Origin: Corynebacterium callunae DSM 20147
GTDB taxonomy: Bacteria; Actinomycetota; Actinomycetes; Mycobacteriales; Mycobacteriaceae
Length of the DNA stretch: 64,000 bases
Direction of reading: 5' to 3'
Assembly (NCBI RefSeq): GCF_000344785.1
Contig: NC_020506.1
Span: 2,418,001 to 2,482,000, forward strand
Below are positions 10,804 through 20,363 of the stretch, one piece after another. Both the position numbers and the translations under genes were made by a program. The first letter of the stretch is position 1. Each line of letters opens with the position of its first letter. The notes beneath the pieces are model-generated. The model was given only the letters and a program-made list of their open reading frames with translations, searched no databases and was not told where the DNA came from.

Positions 10804-12255
10804 TTAAGCAGCGTGCTCTTCTACCTCAATGCGGGTAACAAAGAGCGAGGTTACCAAGGAAATCAGGGCGATAATTGCGGCTGCAATAAACGCCACGCGG
10901 GTACCGGCTGCAACAGCATCAGCTTGCGCGGTGCCACCCTGAACCGCGAGGGCGGTGCCAAAGGAAAGAGCGGCAATCATAATGGCGGTACCAGCGGCAC
11001 CAGCCAATTGCTGCAGGGTATTCATGATGGCAGAGCCGTGACCATAGAGGTTCTTGGGCAGTGCGCCCAAGGCAGTGGTCATCAGCGGGGTCATCATCAA
11101 ACACATGCCGATGGAGAAAAGCACATGCAGTGCCACAACCATCCACACTGGAGTTTGGCCATTAAGGAAGGTCAGCGCGGCAGCGGCGACAACAAGCGCT
11201 ACGGCACCTGGAATCAACAGCGGACGGGGACCAACCTTGTCATAAAAACGACCGATGAAGGGAGAAATTAAGCCCTGCATCAAACCACCTGGCATCACTA
11301 CCAGGCCAGTGACCAGCGCAGATACTCCCAGGGAATTCTGCAGGTAAATCGGCAGCACCATAACGGTTCCGAGCATCGCGCCAAAGGCCAAAAGAATGGA
11401 AGCCAAGGAGAAGGAGAAGTTGCGAATCTTGAAAGGCCGCAGATCCATCAAAGCGCGGTTTTGTTTGCCCAGCTGGATTTGACGCCATCCAAAAACCAGC
11501 AGTGCCACAACGCCGACTAGCAGCGCGATGATGCCAGTAGTGCCCTCGCCCTCCAGGATTGCGCCGATGGAGCTGAGTCCATAAACCAAGCCACCAAAGG
11601 CAAAAACAGAAAGGACCACTGAAAGAATATCCAGCGGAGTAATCTTGGTTTCGCCAATGTTTTTAATAAAGAAGAAACCGATAATTAGTGCAGCTGCAAC
11701 AATGGGCACCATGACCCAAAACAGCCAGTGCCAGGTCAAAGAGTTAAGAATAAAGCCTGACAGTGTTGGTCCAAGTGCTGGTGCCACGGAAATCACGATG
11801 GAAATAATGCCCATCATGGAGCCGCGTCGCTCAGCTGGGACCACAGTCAAAGTTACTGTCATCAGCAGTGGCATAACCAGCGCCGTTCCCACCGCTTGAA
11901 TAATGCGGGCAATAAGAAGGACTGCAAAAGTTGGCGCTAAGGCTGCTGTAATCGTTCCTACCAGGAAGAACAGCAGCGCAGTAACAAAGATCATCTTGGT
12001 GCTGAAACGATCCAGCAGATAACCGGTGGTTGGAATAACCACTGCCATGGTGAGCATAAAACCAGTGGTTAACCACTGTGCGGTGGTTTCAGGAACCGCA
12101 AAATCTTCCATAATCGATGGCAGCGCCACTGAAAGAATAGTCTCATTGAGGATCATGATCATCGCGGAGACAACAAGAATAGCTAGGACAACAACGACCT
12201 CCCGCGGCAGCTTTGTGGGCTGCGGGGAGGTCTGATTATTAATTTGGGATTCCAT
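10804..12255 (-). CDS. MFS multidrug exporter, DHA2 (EmrB/QacA) type
   Basis: The 483-residue protein has about 14 hydrophobic segments. Segment 1 carries the DHA2 signature NETILSVALPSIM (variant of LDxTIVNVALP), and the segment 2-3 loop has GYLLDRFSTK (motif A). It is a proton-driven drug or metabolite exporter; the substrate cannot be told. It is 41 bases downstream of a close paralogue with long shared stretches such as NSLTWHWLFWVM and YGHGSAI.NTLQQL, so the pair came from a tandem duplication and is probably one operon. Confidence 0.85.
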   Translation of the reverse strand: MESQINNQTSPQPTKLPREVVVVLAILVVSAMIMILNETILSVALPSIMEDFAVPETTAQWLTTGFMLTMAVVIPTTGYLLDRFSTKMIFVTALLFFLVGTITAALAPTFAVLLIARIIQAVGTALVMPLLMTVTLTVVPAERRGSMMGIISIVISVAPALGPTLSGFILNSLTWHWLFWVMVPIVAAALIIGFFFIKNIGETKITPLDILSVVLSVFAFGGLVYGLSSIGAILEGEGTTGIIALLVGVVALLVFGWRQIQLGKQNRALMDLRPFKIRNFSFSLASILLAFGAMLGTVMVLPIYLQNSLGVSALVTGLVVMPGGLMQGLISPFIGRFYDKVGPRPLLIPGAVALVVAAAALTFLNGQTPVWMVVALHVLFSIGMCLMMTPLMTTALGALPKNLYGHGSAIMNTLQQLAGAAGTAIMIAALSFGTALAVQGGTAQADAVAAGTRVAFIAAAIIALISLVTSLFVTRIEVEEHAA

Positions 12256-12296
12256 TTAAGGGAAACAAGCCTTTCGGCAAATAAAGTATGGGAAAA

Positions 12297-13832
12297 CTAG
12301 ATAATCGTGCCACAGCTTGCTCCCCTTGGCAATAAATACCGCGCTTTTCGACGAAAAGACGATGCCTGATGTGGTGCTTCCTGCTCAACCACTTTCGTAC
12401 GCTGAGGTGCCTGGATAAATAGCGCAGCAACCAGCGCAATAGCAGCCAAAATGCCACCGGCAATAAATGATGCACTAGTACCATCCGCTTGGGCTGCAGC
12501 CATCGACGTGGCAGATGAATTCTTCGCACCAATGGTCATCGCTGCAATGAGGATCGCTGTTCCGGCGGCGCCACCCAGCTGCTGCAAGGTATTCACGATT
12601 GCCGATCCATGTCCATAAAGATGCTTGGGCAATACGGAGAGGGAAAGAGTCATCATTGGAGTCATCACCAGGGCCATGCCAATGCCAAAGAGCACGTACA
12701 TTGCGATAACAGTCCACACTGTGGTGTTTTCACTCAGGCCAAAATGCATCCAGATTTGGGAAGCCAAGAGAATGAGGGCACCGGGAATAACCAATGGCCG
12801 TGGGCCTACTGAGTCATAAATTCGGCCAATGAATGGTGAAACCAAACCCTGAATAAGTCCACCTGGCAACAAAGCCAAACCAGTAACAAGAGCCGTGATG
12901 AGCAATGCAGACTGCATATAAAGCGGCAGCACAATTACGGTACCGAGCATGGTTGCGAAAGCCAGCGAAAGCACAGTGACAGACAAGGTGAAGTTCAAGA
13001 CACCGAATGGAGCCATCTCCAGCAGTGCTTTGCCACTACGGCTGAGCACAATCTGACGACGCACAAACACTGCCAAGAACACAGCACCTGCAATGAGCGC
13101 TACAACTGGGATCCAGGATTCACCAGTTACAAGCTGTCCGATAGTGGAAAGCCCATAAACCAATCCACCAAAGGCAAGCGCAGACAAAACTACAGAAAGG
13201 ATGTCAAAGCCAATCTTCACGGGCTCTGCAATATCCACGATCAAGAAGAAGCCGGCAATCAAACAAACCAAAGCGATTGGAACCATCAACCAAAACAGCC
13301 AATGCCAGGTCAAAGAGTTAAGAATTAAACCTGACAAAGTAGGACCCACTGCTGGTGCCACCGACATCACGATGGAGTTAATGCCCATCATCATTCCGCG
13401 GCGTTCAGGCTCAACCAAAGTGAGAGTGACTGTCATAAGCAAAGGCAACACGATGGCAGTACCAATCGCCTGAATAACTCGTCCCAACAGAATACACACA
13501 AAAGCTGGAGCTACCGCTGCGATAACCGTACCCGCGATAAAGAGCACCAAAGCTGCGAGGAAAAGGGTGCGAGTGCCGAAGCGCTGCAGTAAGAAGCCAG
13601 TCGTTGGAATAACAATGGCCATGACCAGCATAAAACCAGTGGTTAGCCATTGCACGACATCAGCGCCAACGCTGAAATCCTCCATAATTGCCGGGAGTGC
13701 CACGGAAAGAATTGTTTCATTAAGAATCATGATCATCGCTGATACAACAAATACTGCGATGACAAGATTGACCCGTTTTGTACTCATCCGGGGTTGTTGA
13801 TCACGCTTTGTGGAGGACGTCGCTACTGACAT
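12297..13832 (-). CDS. MFS multidrug exporter, DHA2 type (paralogue)
   Basis: The 511-residue protein has the same 14-helix layout as its neighbour downstream, with NETILSVALPAIM in helix 1 and the family motif A GFLLQRFGTR. The last 25 or so residues are basic and not shared with the paralogue; they are encoded where the dispersed motif (12343-12352) and its near-palindrome CTTTTCGACGAAAAG lie, so the reading frame may have run into an intergenic element. An internal ATG sixteen codons in is an alternative start. No regulator gene is adjacent. Confidence 0.85.
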   Translation of the reverse strand: MSVATSSTKRDQQPRMSTKRVNLVIAVFVVSAMIMILNETILSVALPAIMEDFSVGADVVQWLTTGFMLVMAIVIPTTGFLLQRFGTRTLFLAALVLFIAGTVIAAVAPAFVCILLGRVIQAIGTAIVLPLLMTVTLTLVEPERRGMMMGINSIVMSVAPAVGPTLSGLILNSLTWHWLFWLMVPIALVCLIAGFFLIVDIAEPVKIGFDILSVVLSALAFGGLVYGLSTIGQLVTGESWIPVVALIAGAVFLAVFVRRQIVLSRSGKALLEMAPFGVLNFTLSVTVLSLAFATMLGTVIVLPLYMQSALLITALVTGLALLPGGLIQGLVSPFIGRIYDSVGPRPLVIPGALILLASQIWMHFGLSENTTVWTVIAMYVLFGIGMALVMTPMMTLSLSVLPKHLYGHGSAIVNTLQQLGGAAGTAILIAAMTIGAKNSSATSMAAAQADGTSASFIAGGILAAIALVAALFIQAPQRTKVVEQEAPHQASSFRRKARYLLPRGASCGTII

Positions 13833-13973
13833 TCACGCACCTTTTCTATGCCGATTTTTAAATTGCCGAAGCTTGCATGTTAATCCCCCTGCGCAGTGCT
13901 TCATAAGCTGGGACTACCCCGTTAGTAACCCGTTTGTGACGATCTTCTACCCACCCATAAAACCTCGCTGACC

Positions 13974-14894
13974 TCACATTCTGCTCTCTAAATGCTGTCG
14001 TAGCAGGCGAATAAACTCACTCTCCCCTGTTCTTTCTTCCAATTGTTTCGGCGTAATCCGCAAAACGATATAGCCCAAGTTGCTCAAGTATTTCTCCCGT
14101 TCTCGCTCTGCGATAATCACCTCTTCAGTGCGCGCAGCAGAATTGCGTTGGTACTTCACTCGCCCATCAATTTCCACAATGATCTTGTTATTTATGAGGA
14201 TGTCCACCAGATAGAACGTCCCGATCTCTGGCCGATCAAATGGCGCTTGTAGAAGCAGTCGTTTGATTTCCGGAATCCTTGCCTTCTGAATCAGCAATCG
14301 AGCCTTAGTCTCCTGCGCGCTATCAGAACAATGCACCGAAAGAGCAATAGCGCTTTTTAACACCTTCAGCCCAGCCCGCCCCCGAAACGGATTGGCTTCT
14401 TCCAAAAGACGCTCTTTGGTTAATTCTGGCCATCTACGCCGCGCCGAATCAATGACCACCACCGCCGCATCAAGGCCGTCATAACGTGCAATATCCAGGA
14501 AAGTGCAGATCAACGAGGTAATACGCATCCCTTGAAAGGTCTCAATATCGCTCTCTCGCAAATACCCGCTCCGGTAGACAACACCTTTTTTCCACTTCTT
14601 TCTAGACGAAGGGACCTTGGCTCCGGGTAAATAGCACACAACGTGCGATTCAATTTCCAAAACTTGTAATCCACGCAGTCTGGCCGCTGCTTGACCAGAA
14701 ATAACTGCCACATCAACTGTCATTCCAACAGCACATGCTCTGGCAGCAGCTTTATCCCAAGGGGGTAGGTTTTGATAAGTTTCGGCATCAATAACCACTT
14801 CTGCGGTGAGGTAGTGGACATTTCCTTGTGGCTGATCTTTAAGGGCGAGATGTCTCAGGCCAATGAGTCCGAATTTCTGTTTCCAATCTTCCAT
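13974..14894 (-). CDS. DUF559-like / AbiEi-like protein
   Basis: The C-terminal third reads FYLVDILINNKIIVEIDGRVKYQ, then EREREKYLSNLGYIVLRIT. Asp, Glu-Ile-Asp-Gly and the late Arg-Ile-Thr follow the PD-(D/E)XK/Vsr-like fold of DUF559 proteins. The N-terminal part resembles the DNA-binding AbiEi-type domain often found with it in actinobacteria. Such proteins are common, mostly single and without known function; a nuclease or antitoxin role is inference. I chose ATG 14894; a TTG at 14930 would add twelve residues. No partner toxin is visible. Confidence 0.65.
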   Translation of the reverse strand: MEDWKQKFGLIGLRHLALKDQPQGNVHYLTAEVVIDAETYQNLPPWDKAAARACAVGMTVDVAVISGQAAARLRGLQVLEIESHVVCYLPGAKVPSSRKKWKKGVVYRSGYLRESDIETFQGMRITSLICTFLDIARYDGLDAAVVVIDSARRRWPELTKERLLEEANPFRGRAGLKVLKSAIALSVHCSDSAQETKARLLIQKARIPEIKRLLLQAPFDRPEIGTFYLVDILINNKIIVEIDGRVKYQRNSAARTEEVIIAEREREKYLSNLGYIVLRITPKQLEERTGESEFIRLLRQHLESRM

Positions 14895-14947
14895 GAGTGA
14901 GACTCTTGAGGAAACTACCTCACTCTGCAAGTGTGCTACCGCTCAGA

Positions 14948-14984
14948 TTGTGGATAACTCTCGCCGTTTAGGATCTATCCACAA
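14948..14984. repeat. Inverted repeat of two DnaA-box-like sequences
   Basis: TTGTGGATA (14948-14956) and TATCCACAA (14976-14984) are perfect 9-base inverted arms 19 bases apart. The first contains TGTGGATAA, the complement of the strong DnaA box TTATCCACA; the second contains CTATCCACA, one base off. They lie between the DUF559-like gene and the lysS terminator. Confidence 0.5.
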
Positions 14985-15015
14985 AATCCTTCGGATTCAG
15001 GACCTCGGAAGGACG

Positions 15016-15063
15016 CAAAAAACCTCGGATTCAGCACTCCTTCCGAGTTATTGAATCCGAGGT
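15016..15063 (-). terminator. Terminator of the fol-lysS operon
   Basis: A 12-base stem (15022-15033 with 15052-15063) is followed on the minus strand by a run of six T at 15017-15022. Related short repeats (CGGATTCAG, TCGGAAGGA and its complement) just beyond could form alternative hairpins. Confidence 0.85.
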
Positions 15064-15083
15064 CTGCGCTCGCTGGCGAGGGA

Positions 15084-16670
15084 CTACTTCTGCTCTGGCT
15101 TCACCATTGGGAAAAGAACAGTCTCACGAATGCCCAAGCCGGTCAAGGCCATAAGCAGACGGTCGATACCCATGCCGTTGCCGGAGGTAGGTGGCATGCC
15201 CTGTTCCATGGCGGAGAGGAAGTCCTCATCCAAAACCATGGCTTCTTCATCGCCACCGGCGGCCAGGCGAGCCTGATCTTCAAAGCGCTCGCGCTGGATA
15301 ACTGGGTCAACAAGCTCGGAGTAGCCAGTTGCCAATTCGAAGCCACGGACGTAGAGGTCCCACTTCTCGGTGACGCCTGGCTTGCTGCGGTGCTGACGGG
15401 TCAAAGGACTGGTCTCAACTGGGAAGTCCTTGACAAAGATGGGGCCATAAAGCTGATCTTCGCAGAGGTGCTCCCAGATTTCCTCGACAAGTTTGCCGTG
15501 GCCCCAGCCGCCCTTTTCAGGCACGGAAAGACCAATTACTGCGGCGATTGCCTTGAGCTCTTCGACGGTGCTGTCGATGGTAACCTCTGGCTGACCTGGG
15601 AATTTGCGAGCCAAGGCCTCGTTGAGGGAAGGATACATCTCAATAACCTTCCACTCGCCACCCAAGTCATATTCAGTGCCATCGGCCAGGGTGACCAAGG
15701 TGGTGCCAAAAACTTCCTGAGCGACGGACTGGATAAGACCCTTGATCAGGGCAGCACCGGTTTCATAGGTGCCCCAAGCTTGGTAGGTCTCCAGCATGGC
15801 GAATTCTGGGGAGTGGGAGGAGTCAACACCCTCGTTGCGGAAGTTGCGGTTAACTTCAAAAACGCGCTCGATGCCACCAACTACACAACGCTTGAGGTAA
15901 AGCTCAGGCGCAATGCGCAGGTAGAGGTCAATATCGAGGGCATTGGAGTGGGTTTCAAAAGGACGGGCTGCGGCGCCACCATGCAAGGTCTGCAGCATAG
16001 GGGTCTCAACCTCAAGGAAGTCCTGGTCCTCCAGGTAACGGCGCAGGGCGCGCATAACCTTAACGCGGGTCAGGGCATTTTTGCGGGCCTGTTCGCGCAT
16101 GATGAGGTCGGTGTAGCGGTGACGCACACGGGTGTCTTCGCTCATATCGGCAAAGGCAACCGGCAAAGGACGCAAGGACTTGGATGCCATCTGCCAAGAA
16201 TCAGCCATGACGCTGAGCTCGCCACGCTTGGAGGAAATCACCTTGCCGCGGACACTGACGATATCGCCCATGTCTACGTCCGCTTTCCAGGACTTGAGGG
16301 ATTCTTCACCAACAGCAGCCAAGGAAAGCATGGCCTGCACGGTGGTGCCGTTTCCTTCTTGGAGGGCGGCGAAGCAGAGCTTACCGGTGTTGCGGATGAA
16401 CATAACGCGGCCAGCAACGGCTACTTCGACGTCGGTTTCTTCGCCAACTTCGAGGTAGGTTACGCCATCAATACGCTGTTCAACGGGGTTGTCTTCGGTG
16501 ACAACAACAAACTTTTCGCGCAGTTCCGTGATGGAGATGGTGCGATCTACCTCAACCGGGTAGGCATCCAATCCACTGTCCAGAATGCGCTCGCGCTTTT
16601 CGCGACGAATTCGCAGCTGCTCGGGCAAATCGGCGGAATTGTTTTTGGAAGTGGAATTGGATTCAGTCAC
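15084..16670 (-). CDS. lysS: Lysyl-tRNA synthetase, class II
   Basis: The 528-residue enzyme charges tRNA-Lys. An N-terminal OB-fold ([27 protein letters not shown]) is followed by the class II core: motif 1 around [18 protein letters not shown], motif 2 [21 protein letters not shown] and motif 3 [12 protein letters not shown] start at GTG 16670 because the upstream in-frame sequence is the panC end read in another frame and does not resemble LysS. It lies about 40 bases after panC, as the last gene of the fol operon, in mycobacterial order except for the missing panD and lsr2. Confidence 0.93.
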   Translation of the reverse strand: MTESNSTSKNNSADLPEQLRIRREKRERILDSGLDAYPVEVDRTISITELREKFVVVTEDNPVEQRIDGVTYLEVGEETDVEVAVAGRVMFIRNTGKLCFAALQEGNGTTVQAMLSLAAVGEESLKSWKADVDMGDIVSVRGKVISSKRGELSVMADSWQMASKSLRPLPVAFADMSEDTRVRHRYTDLIMREQARKNALTRVKVMRALRRYLEDQDFLEVETPMLQTLHGGAAARPFETHSNALDIDLYLRIAPELYLKRCVVGGIERVFEVNRNFRNEGVDSSHSPEFAMLETYQAWGTYETGAALIKGLIQSVAQEVFGTTLVTLADGTEYDLGGEWKVIEMYPSLNEALARKFPGQPEVTIDSTVEELKAIAAVIGLSVPEKGGWGHGKLVEEIWEHLCEDQLYGPIFVKDFPVETSPLTRQHRSKPGVTEKWDLYVRGFELATGYSELVDPVIQRERFEDQARLAAGGDEEAMVLDEDFLSAMEQGMPPTSGNGMGIDRLLMALTGLGIRETVLFPMVKPEQK

Positions 16671-16710
16671 GTTTGTTAAGGGTAGTCGATAGCAGGTGCA
16701 ACTGCGTAAA

Positions 16711-17529
16711 TTAGCCCTGGGCAGCTTCGATATTTTTAAAGCCAATGCCCAAAGGCAAGCCCACATTATCGGAAATTTGCACGTCTCCAAGGGTCAGAGC
16801 AGCAAAAAGGCGGGCATCACCAAGCGCTGGAGGCTCGCCGAGATCAAGGCCACGGAGTTCCACATAGTCGGCAGTTAGGCCAGCTGCACCCAATACCGAT
16901 TCCACAGTTTCAACCACCACGGCAGCACCATGTTCGGCAGCATGGGCGCCGGCGGTCAAAGCGGCGGACAAAGCCACTGCGGAGTCCCTAAATTCCACCG
17001 GAATCAAAGCATTGCGCAGGGAAATTGCCAGGCCATCCGGCATGCGGACAGTAGGTACGCTGTGCAGCTTCACCGGCAGAAAAAGGTCATTAAGGGCACG
17101 TTGGACTGCCACAACTAGCTCATAATCCTTCTCTCCCAAGAACACATCGGTGGCGCCGGTGAGGGAAATCATTGCAAGTACTCGGCTAACTTCCGCACCC
17201 AAGCCAACAGTTATGCCAAGAGTTGTCCCACCATTTACTTCAACCCGCAGTCCATTAGGCCAGAGTGTGTCGGAAGAATACGTGAAGATCGCGTCGATAA
17301 GCTCTTGTTCGAGACGCTCATGATCGGCCTCCGGGCCTGCGTAGGAAACCACAACCACCGCACCGGGGATGCGCTTAGCAGCCCTGGTCATGGCAATATG
17401 CCCTGCGTGCAGGCCTAATCCGAGGGGGACCAACACCACAGGTTTGCCGGTTTTGCGCAGCGCGCGGCCAAACATCCGGATTCCTTCAACGGAATCATAA
17501 ACTCGGCCTTGGCCATGCTGAAAGCTCAT
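16711..17529 (-). CDS. panC: PanC-family pantoate-beta-alanine ligase
   Basis: PanC joins pantoate and beta-alanine with ATP. The nucleotidyltransferase signature ([12 protein letters not shown], for MGALHxGH), [10 protein letters not shown] and the [13 protein letters not shown] loop are present in order. At about 272 residues it is close to family length but several usually fixed positions differ (no Gln pair in KDYxQ, SLRN for SSRN). C. glutamicum has a separate panBC operon, so this copy may be a divergent paralogue; the activity is uncertain. The ATG at 17529 overlaps the stop of the upstream gene as ATGA. Confidence 0.7.
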   Translation of the reverse strand: MSFQHGQGRVYDSVEGIRMFGRALRKTGKPVVLVPLGLGLHAGHIAMTRAAKRIPGAVVVVSYAGPEADHERLEQELIDAIFTYSSDTLWPNGLRVEVNGGTTLGITVGLGAEVSRVLAMISLTGATDVFLGEKDYELVVAVQRALNDLFLPVKLHSVPTVRMPDGLAISLRNALIPVEFRDSAVALSAALTAGAHAAEHGAAVVVETVESVLGAAGLTADYVELRGLDLGEPPALGDARLFAALTLGDVQISDNVGLPLGIGFKNIEAAQG

Positions 17530-18227
17530 TGGTCCTCTTTCTGAATTGCCCACAGCTCAATGTCTTGGGCGCGCGAAATTTCTGCCTGTCGGCGTGCCAA
17601 ATCCCGAAACAGCCGGCGCCGCCCGAGATTGTCAATGGAATCATACTGCTGGCTAAGCTCGCCAAGTTGCGGGAGTTGCTGTAAACCGCCAAAAGTGGAG
17701 CTGACCAGGTCCGCAGCGGTGTCATAATCCTGCAAAAATTCATCCAAATAATTGGTCGCATCGGTGCGCAAGGTATTAATAAAGCCCACATAAGTCAGTG
17801 CGGCAGCCAATTGCTGGCGCTTGGATTCAGGAATTTCCACAATGGAACCGCCCAGCTCCCCCACCAGCAAACCTACGATGGTTTCACCAAGTTCATCCAG
17901 CGCAGTTGCCACCCAGCGGTCCTCGCCCAGCGGGTGCGCAGCCATCACAATTGCGCCCTCGGTCTCCAGCGGATCCATGATTTGAATGCCGTGCGCGAGC
18001 GAGGTGTGCAAAAACATTTGACCCGAGCGTGCAAAAAGAGAGAGCTTTTCGACGACACCTGCCAGGTGGTCATCGCTCACGGAAATCACAATCAACTCAT
18101 AATTGTTGATTTCGCTGAATTCCGAAACCGGGGCCACATGATGGCCGACCCCGGCGAGCAGCTCTCCCATTCGCACGCGATCTTGTCCATCAGCAATAAG
18201 TGCAATGTTAAGTCGCGGTGCCCGCAC
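17526..18227 (-). CDS. Rossmann-fold DUF2520-like protein, Rv3603c type
   Basis: The 233-residue product resembles the 6-phosphogluconate-dehydrogenase-like family: an N-terminal nucleotide-binding half (LNIALIADG, then ELIVISVSDDHL and MFLHTSLAHG) and a helical C-terminal half. The glycine-rich loop is unusual (IADGQDRVRMG rather than GxGxxG), so NAD(P) binding is not certain. The place before panC matches Rv3603c in mycobacteria, where a pantothenate role was suggested by context. It starts at a GTG that overlaps the previous TAG stop by one base. Confidence 0.7.
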   Translation of the reverse strand: MRAPRLNIALIADGQDRVRMGELLAGVGHHVAPVSEFSEINNYELIVISVSDDHLAGVVEKLSLFARSGQMFLHTSLAHGIQIMDPLETEGAIVMAAHPLGEDRWVATALDELGETIVGLLVGELGGSIVEIPESKRQQLAAALTYVGFINTLRTDATNYLDEFLQDYDTAADLVSSTFGGLQQLPQLGELSQQYDSIDNLGRRRLFRDLARRQAEISRAQDIELWAIQKEDQ

Positions 18228-19012
18228 TAGTTCTTTTCCTGCTTTCGTGCTGAAGCCAGCAAATCTGCCACGCTCAAGCCTCCTTGACGCTCATCCCGAC
18301 GACGCCTTCCGCCACCTTCATCAGCAACGGCATGGCGGGAGCGACGACGAGGTTCAGCCTCCTGCTTTGGCTCCTCAGCTACATCAATGTCAACCACCTC
18401 GCGTGGGGTTTCCACTGGCTGAGACACCACAGGGCTGGCTACTGGTTCTGGAATTGGATCTGGTTCCATCTGCTCAACTGGCTCCGGCACAATTGGATCT
18501 GGAATCTTGGCTGCAGTTTGGCGCAGCTGCTCAGATTCCAATTCCAAAATGCGGCGGGCTTCAGCATGCAGCATGGTGGGCTCATAGCCCCATTCGCGGC
18601 CAGATAGCTCGGAGAGTTGGGTGCGCAGTTCCTCTAGTTGAGTCTTGATTTGCTGCAGGGTTTCATTTTCCTGTTGGCGCAGCTTCTCAGAATCAGCTAC
18701 CTGTGACTGCAATTGTGCAGCACGCTGTTCGCTTTCCAGGCGGGAAAGTTCCGTCAGATGGGCTTGTTCCAATGCCTCGGATTCCCGAACAGTGGCTTCT
18801 GCAACCTTGCGGTATCGATAAACCATGAAAAATCCAATGATCGCCGCCCACAGAGCAGCGAGGAGCGCAATCTTCATCGCGCCCTCGCTATCTGCAAGGA
18901 GCATAATCACGCTGGCGATCAACGCGAGTCCAATGAGGACTGCCAGCAGGATCTGTCCACGGTCAACAGAATTGCCGTCGCCGGAATCCTCGTGTGACAG
19001 TTCGTGAGTCAT
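18227..19012 (-). CDS. DUF6779-like membrane protein with coiled coil (Rv3604c type)
   Basis: Two transmembrane segments lie near residues 20-60 (ILLAVLIGLALIASVIMLL and IALLAALWAAIIGFFMVY). A long coiled coil follows, rich in Glu, Gln and Leu (about 70-140), then a Pro/Glu-rich linker and a basic end (RRRSRH, GGRRRRDERQGG). It is an inner-membrane protein with a cytoplasmic tail. Function is unknown; the order next to DUF3180 and fol genes is conserved with mycobacteria. I start at ATG 19012. Confidence 0.75.
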   Translation of the reverse strand: MTHELSHEDSGDGNSVDRGQILLAVLIGLALIASVIMLLADSEGAMKIALLAALWAAIIGFFMVYRYRKVAEATVRESEALEQAHLTELSRLESEQRAAQLQSQVADSEKLRQQENETLQQIKTQLEELRTQLSELSGREWGYEPTMLHAEARRILELESEQLRQTAAKIPDPIVPEPVEQMEPDPIPEPVASPVVSQPVETPREVVDIDVAEEPKQEAEPRRRSRHAVADEGGGRRRRDERQGGLSVADLLASARKQEKN

Positions 19013-19022
19013 GGGTTCCAAT

Positions 19023-19490
19023 CTAGCCGATCGTTTCCCCAGATTGGGGAGGCGGTGCCTGGCAGCTGCGTTCTAGATAAAGTCCAGCCACTGCCAAAGC
19101 GATTCCGCCCAGCGCAGAGGCCAAAACTCCGGGCAAATCCGCAGCTGCTGCACTTAGTTCTCCGACACGCGGAATGACAAAACTTGCAATGCCCACATAA
19201 ATTCCGCCGACAATTGCCCCACCCCAGGCACAAGCTCGGCCCAGCATGGCCAAATAAGCGATGGTCAGCGGATTCATTTGAGAGGAATCCTGCCCCACCA
19301 AACCTTCACCAATCCTGCCCTGCACCCGTACTGCGGCCAGGCCACAGATAATGGCCAAAATCCACAAGGTGATGGACACAGTGGCTGGAATGGTGGACAT
19401 TGCCCCATAAAAACGCCAGGTCAAAATAGCTGCCACGGCGGCAAAGAAACCGCCAGTGGCGATGAGCCAACCTATGGACGTTTTTTGCAT
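19023..19490 (-). CDS. DUF3180 family membrane protein
   Basis: The 155-residue product has four predicted transmembrane segments, in the pattern two, a charged loop (RVQGRIGEGLVGQDSSQMNP), two. This is the DUF3180 layout, always next to folK in actinobacteria. No function is known. The ATG at 19490 lies just before the folK stop region (19495), giving a compact operon. Confidence 0.8.
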   Translation of the reverse strand: MQKTSIGWLIATGGFFAAVAAILTWRFYGAMSTIPATVSITLWILAIICGLAAVRVQGRIGEGLVGQDSSQMNPLTIAYLAMLGRACAWGGAIVGGIYVGIASFVIPRVGELSAAAADLPGVLASALGGIALAVAGLYLERSCQAPPPQSGETIG

Positions 19491-19494
19491 GAGC

Positions 19495-19983
19495 CTAGAA
19501 CTCCTGAATCTTGGTGACGCCTTCAATATCGGTGGGATCAAGGTTATCTACATGCTCGGCAACGGTGGTGCCGTGCAATATAGCGTCAGGTTCTACTTCC
19601 AACCATGGAATCAAAACAAAGGCGCGCTGCCAAGCCCACGGGTGTGGCAAGGTCAGCTCTGGGTCATCGGAAAGGATTTCTTCATCATCTGCGCGCACCT
19701 GCACAATATCAACGTCCAAAGTACGTGGACCCCATTTGCGAACGCGCACCCGTTCAGCGGCTTCCTCCAGCTTTTGACCACGTCGCAGCAGTTCCAAAGG
19801 GGTGCTATTTACATCAACAACGATGACGGCATTAAGGAATTCATCTTGGTCGGTTACACCCCACGGCGGGGTGGCATAGATGGACGACTGCGCAACAATT
19901 TCAGAGGAAAACTCATCAAGCACTGTCTTAAGCAGCGCATAACGGTCATCCATATTGGAACCAATGGATAGTACAGCGCGCAT
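19495..19983 (-). CDS. folK: HPPK, FolK
   Basis: 6-Hydroxymethyl-7,8-dihydropterin pyrophosphokinase transfers pyrophosphate from ATP to the pterin before dihydropteroate synthesis. The N-terminal LSIGSNMDDR, the central FLNAVIVVD and the signature WGPRTLDVDIVQV (for RPRxxDLDIL) are all present, as is LPHPWAWQRAFVL. The 162-residue length is normal. Its ATG shares one base with the folB TAA (TAATG), suggesting coupled translation. Confidence 0.94.
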   Translation of the reverse strand: MRAVLSIGSNMDDRYALLKTVLDEFSSEIVAQSSIYATPPWGVTDQDEFLNAVIVVDVNSTPLELLRRGQKLEEAAERVRVRKWGPRTLDVDIVQVRADDEEILSDDPELTLPHPWAWQRAFVLIPWLEVEPDAILHGTTVAEHVDNLDPTDIEGVTKIQEF

Positions 19984-20363
19984 TAGTTCACACCTCTTTT
20001 ATTGCGGGAGCGACGAGCCACTACTGCCACATCGGCAAAGGTTCGTGGGATCGGTGCCTTTGGTTTGTGAATTGTTACTTCCACAGCATGCAAGGCAGCA
20101 AAACGCGCCATTAAAGTATCGGCAGCTTCGGTAGCAACAGTTTCAATAAGGTCGCGGGATGGGCCTTCCACAATGTCGGCCACCAGCAGAGCTAGCTCAC
20201 CATAATCAACGGTGTCGCTGAGATCATCGCTAGCTCCGGCGGAGGAAAAGTCCATCCAGCAGATGACATCCACAATGAAGGGCTGTCCCTGCTCTTTTTC
20301 AAAATCAAAAACGCCGTGGTGCCCAAAGCATTCTAGGCCTTTAAGCTCGATGCGATCAGCCAT
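19983..20363 (-). CDS. folB: Dihydroneopterin aldolase FolB
   Basis: FolB cleaves dihydroneopterin to hydroxymethyldihydropterin and glycolaldehyde. The family start MADRIELKGLECFGHHGVF, with the active-site Glu in EKEQGQPFIVDV, SDTVDYGEL, the ETVAT helix and the late VTIHKPKAPIP (catalytic Lys) are visible. The start at ATG 20363 gives 126 residues and overlaps the folP end by eight bases; a longer reading has no homology sense. Confidence 0.94.
   Translation of the reverse strand: MADRIELKGLECFGHHGVFDFEKEQGQPFIVDVICWMDFSSAGASDDLSDTVDYGELALLVADIVEGPSRDLIETVATEAADTLMARFAALHAVEVTIHKPKAPIPRTFADVAVVARRSRNKRGVN

Noticed and set aside
15051-16679. 542-codon open frame on the plus strand
   Set aside because: It is the antisense of lysS in a third-position-matched frame; the minus strand has all class II synthetase motifs.
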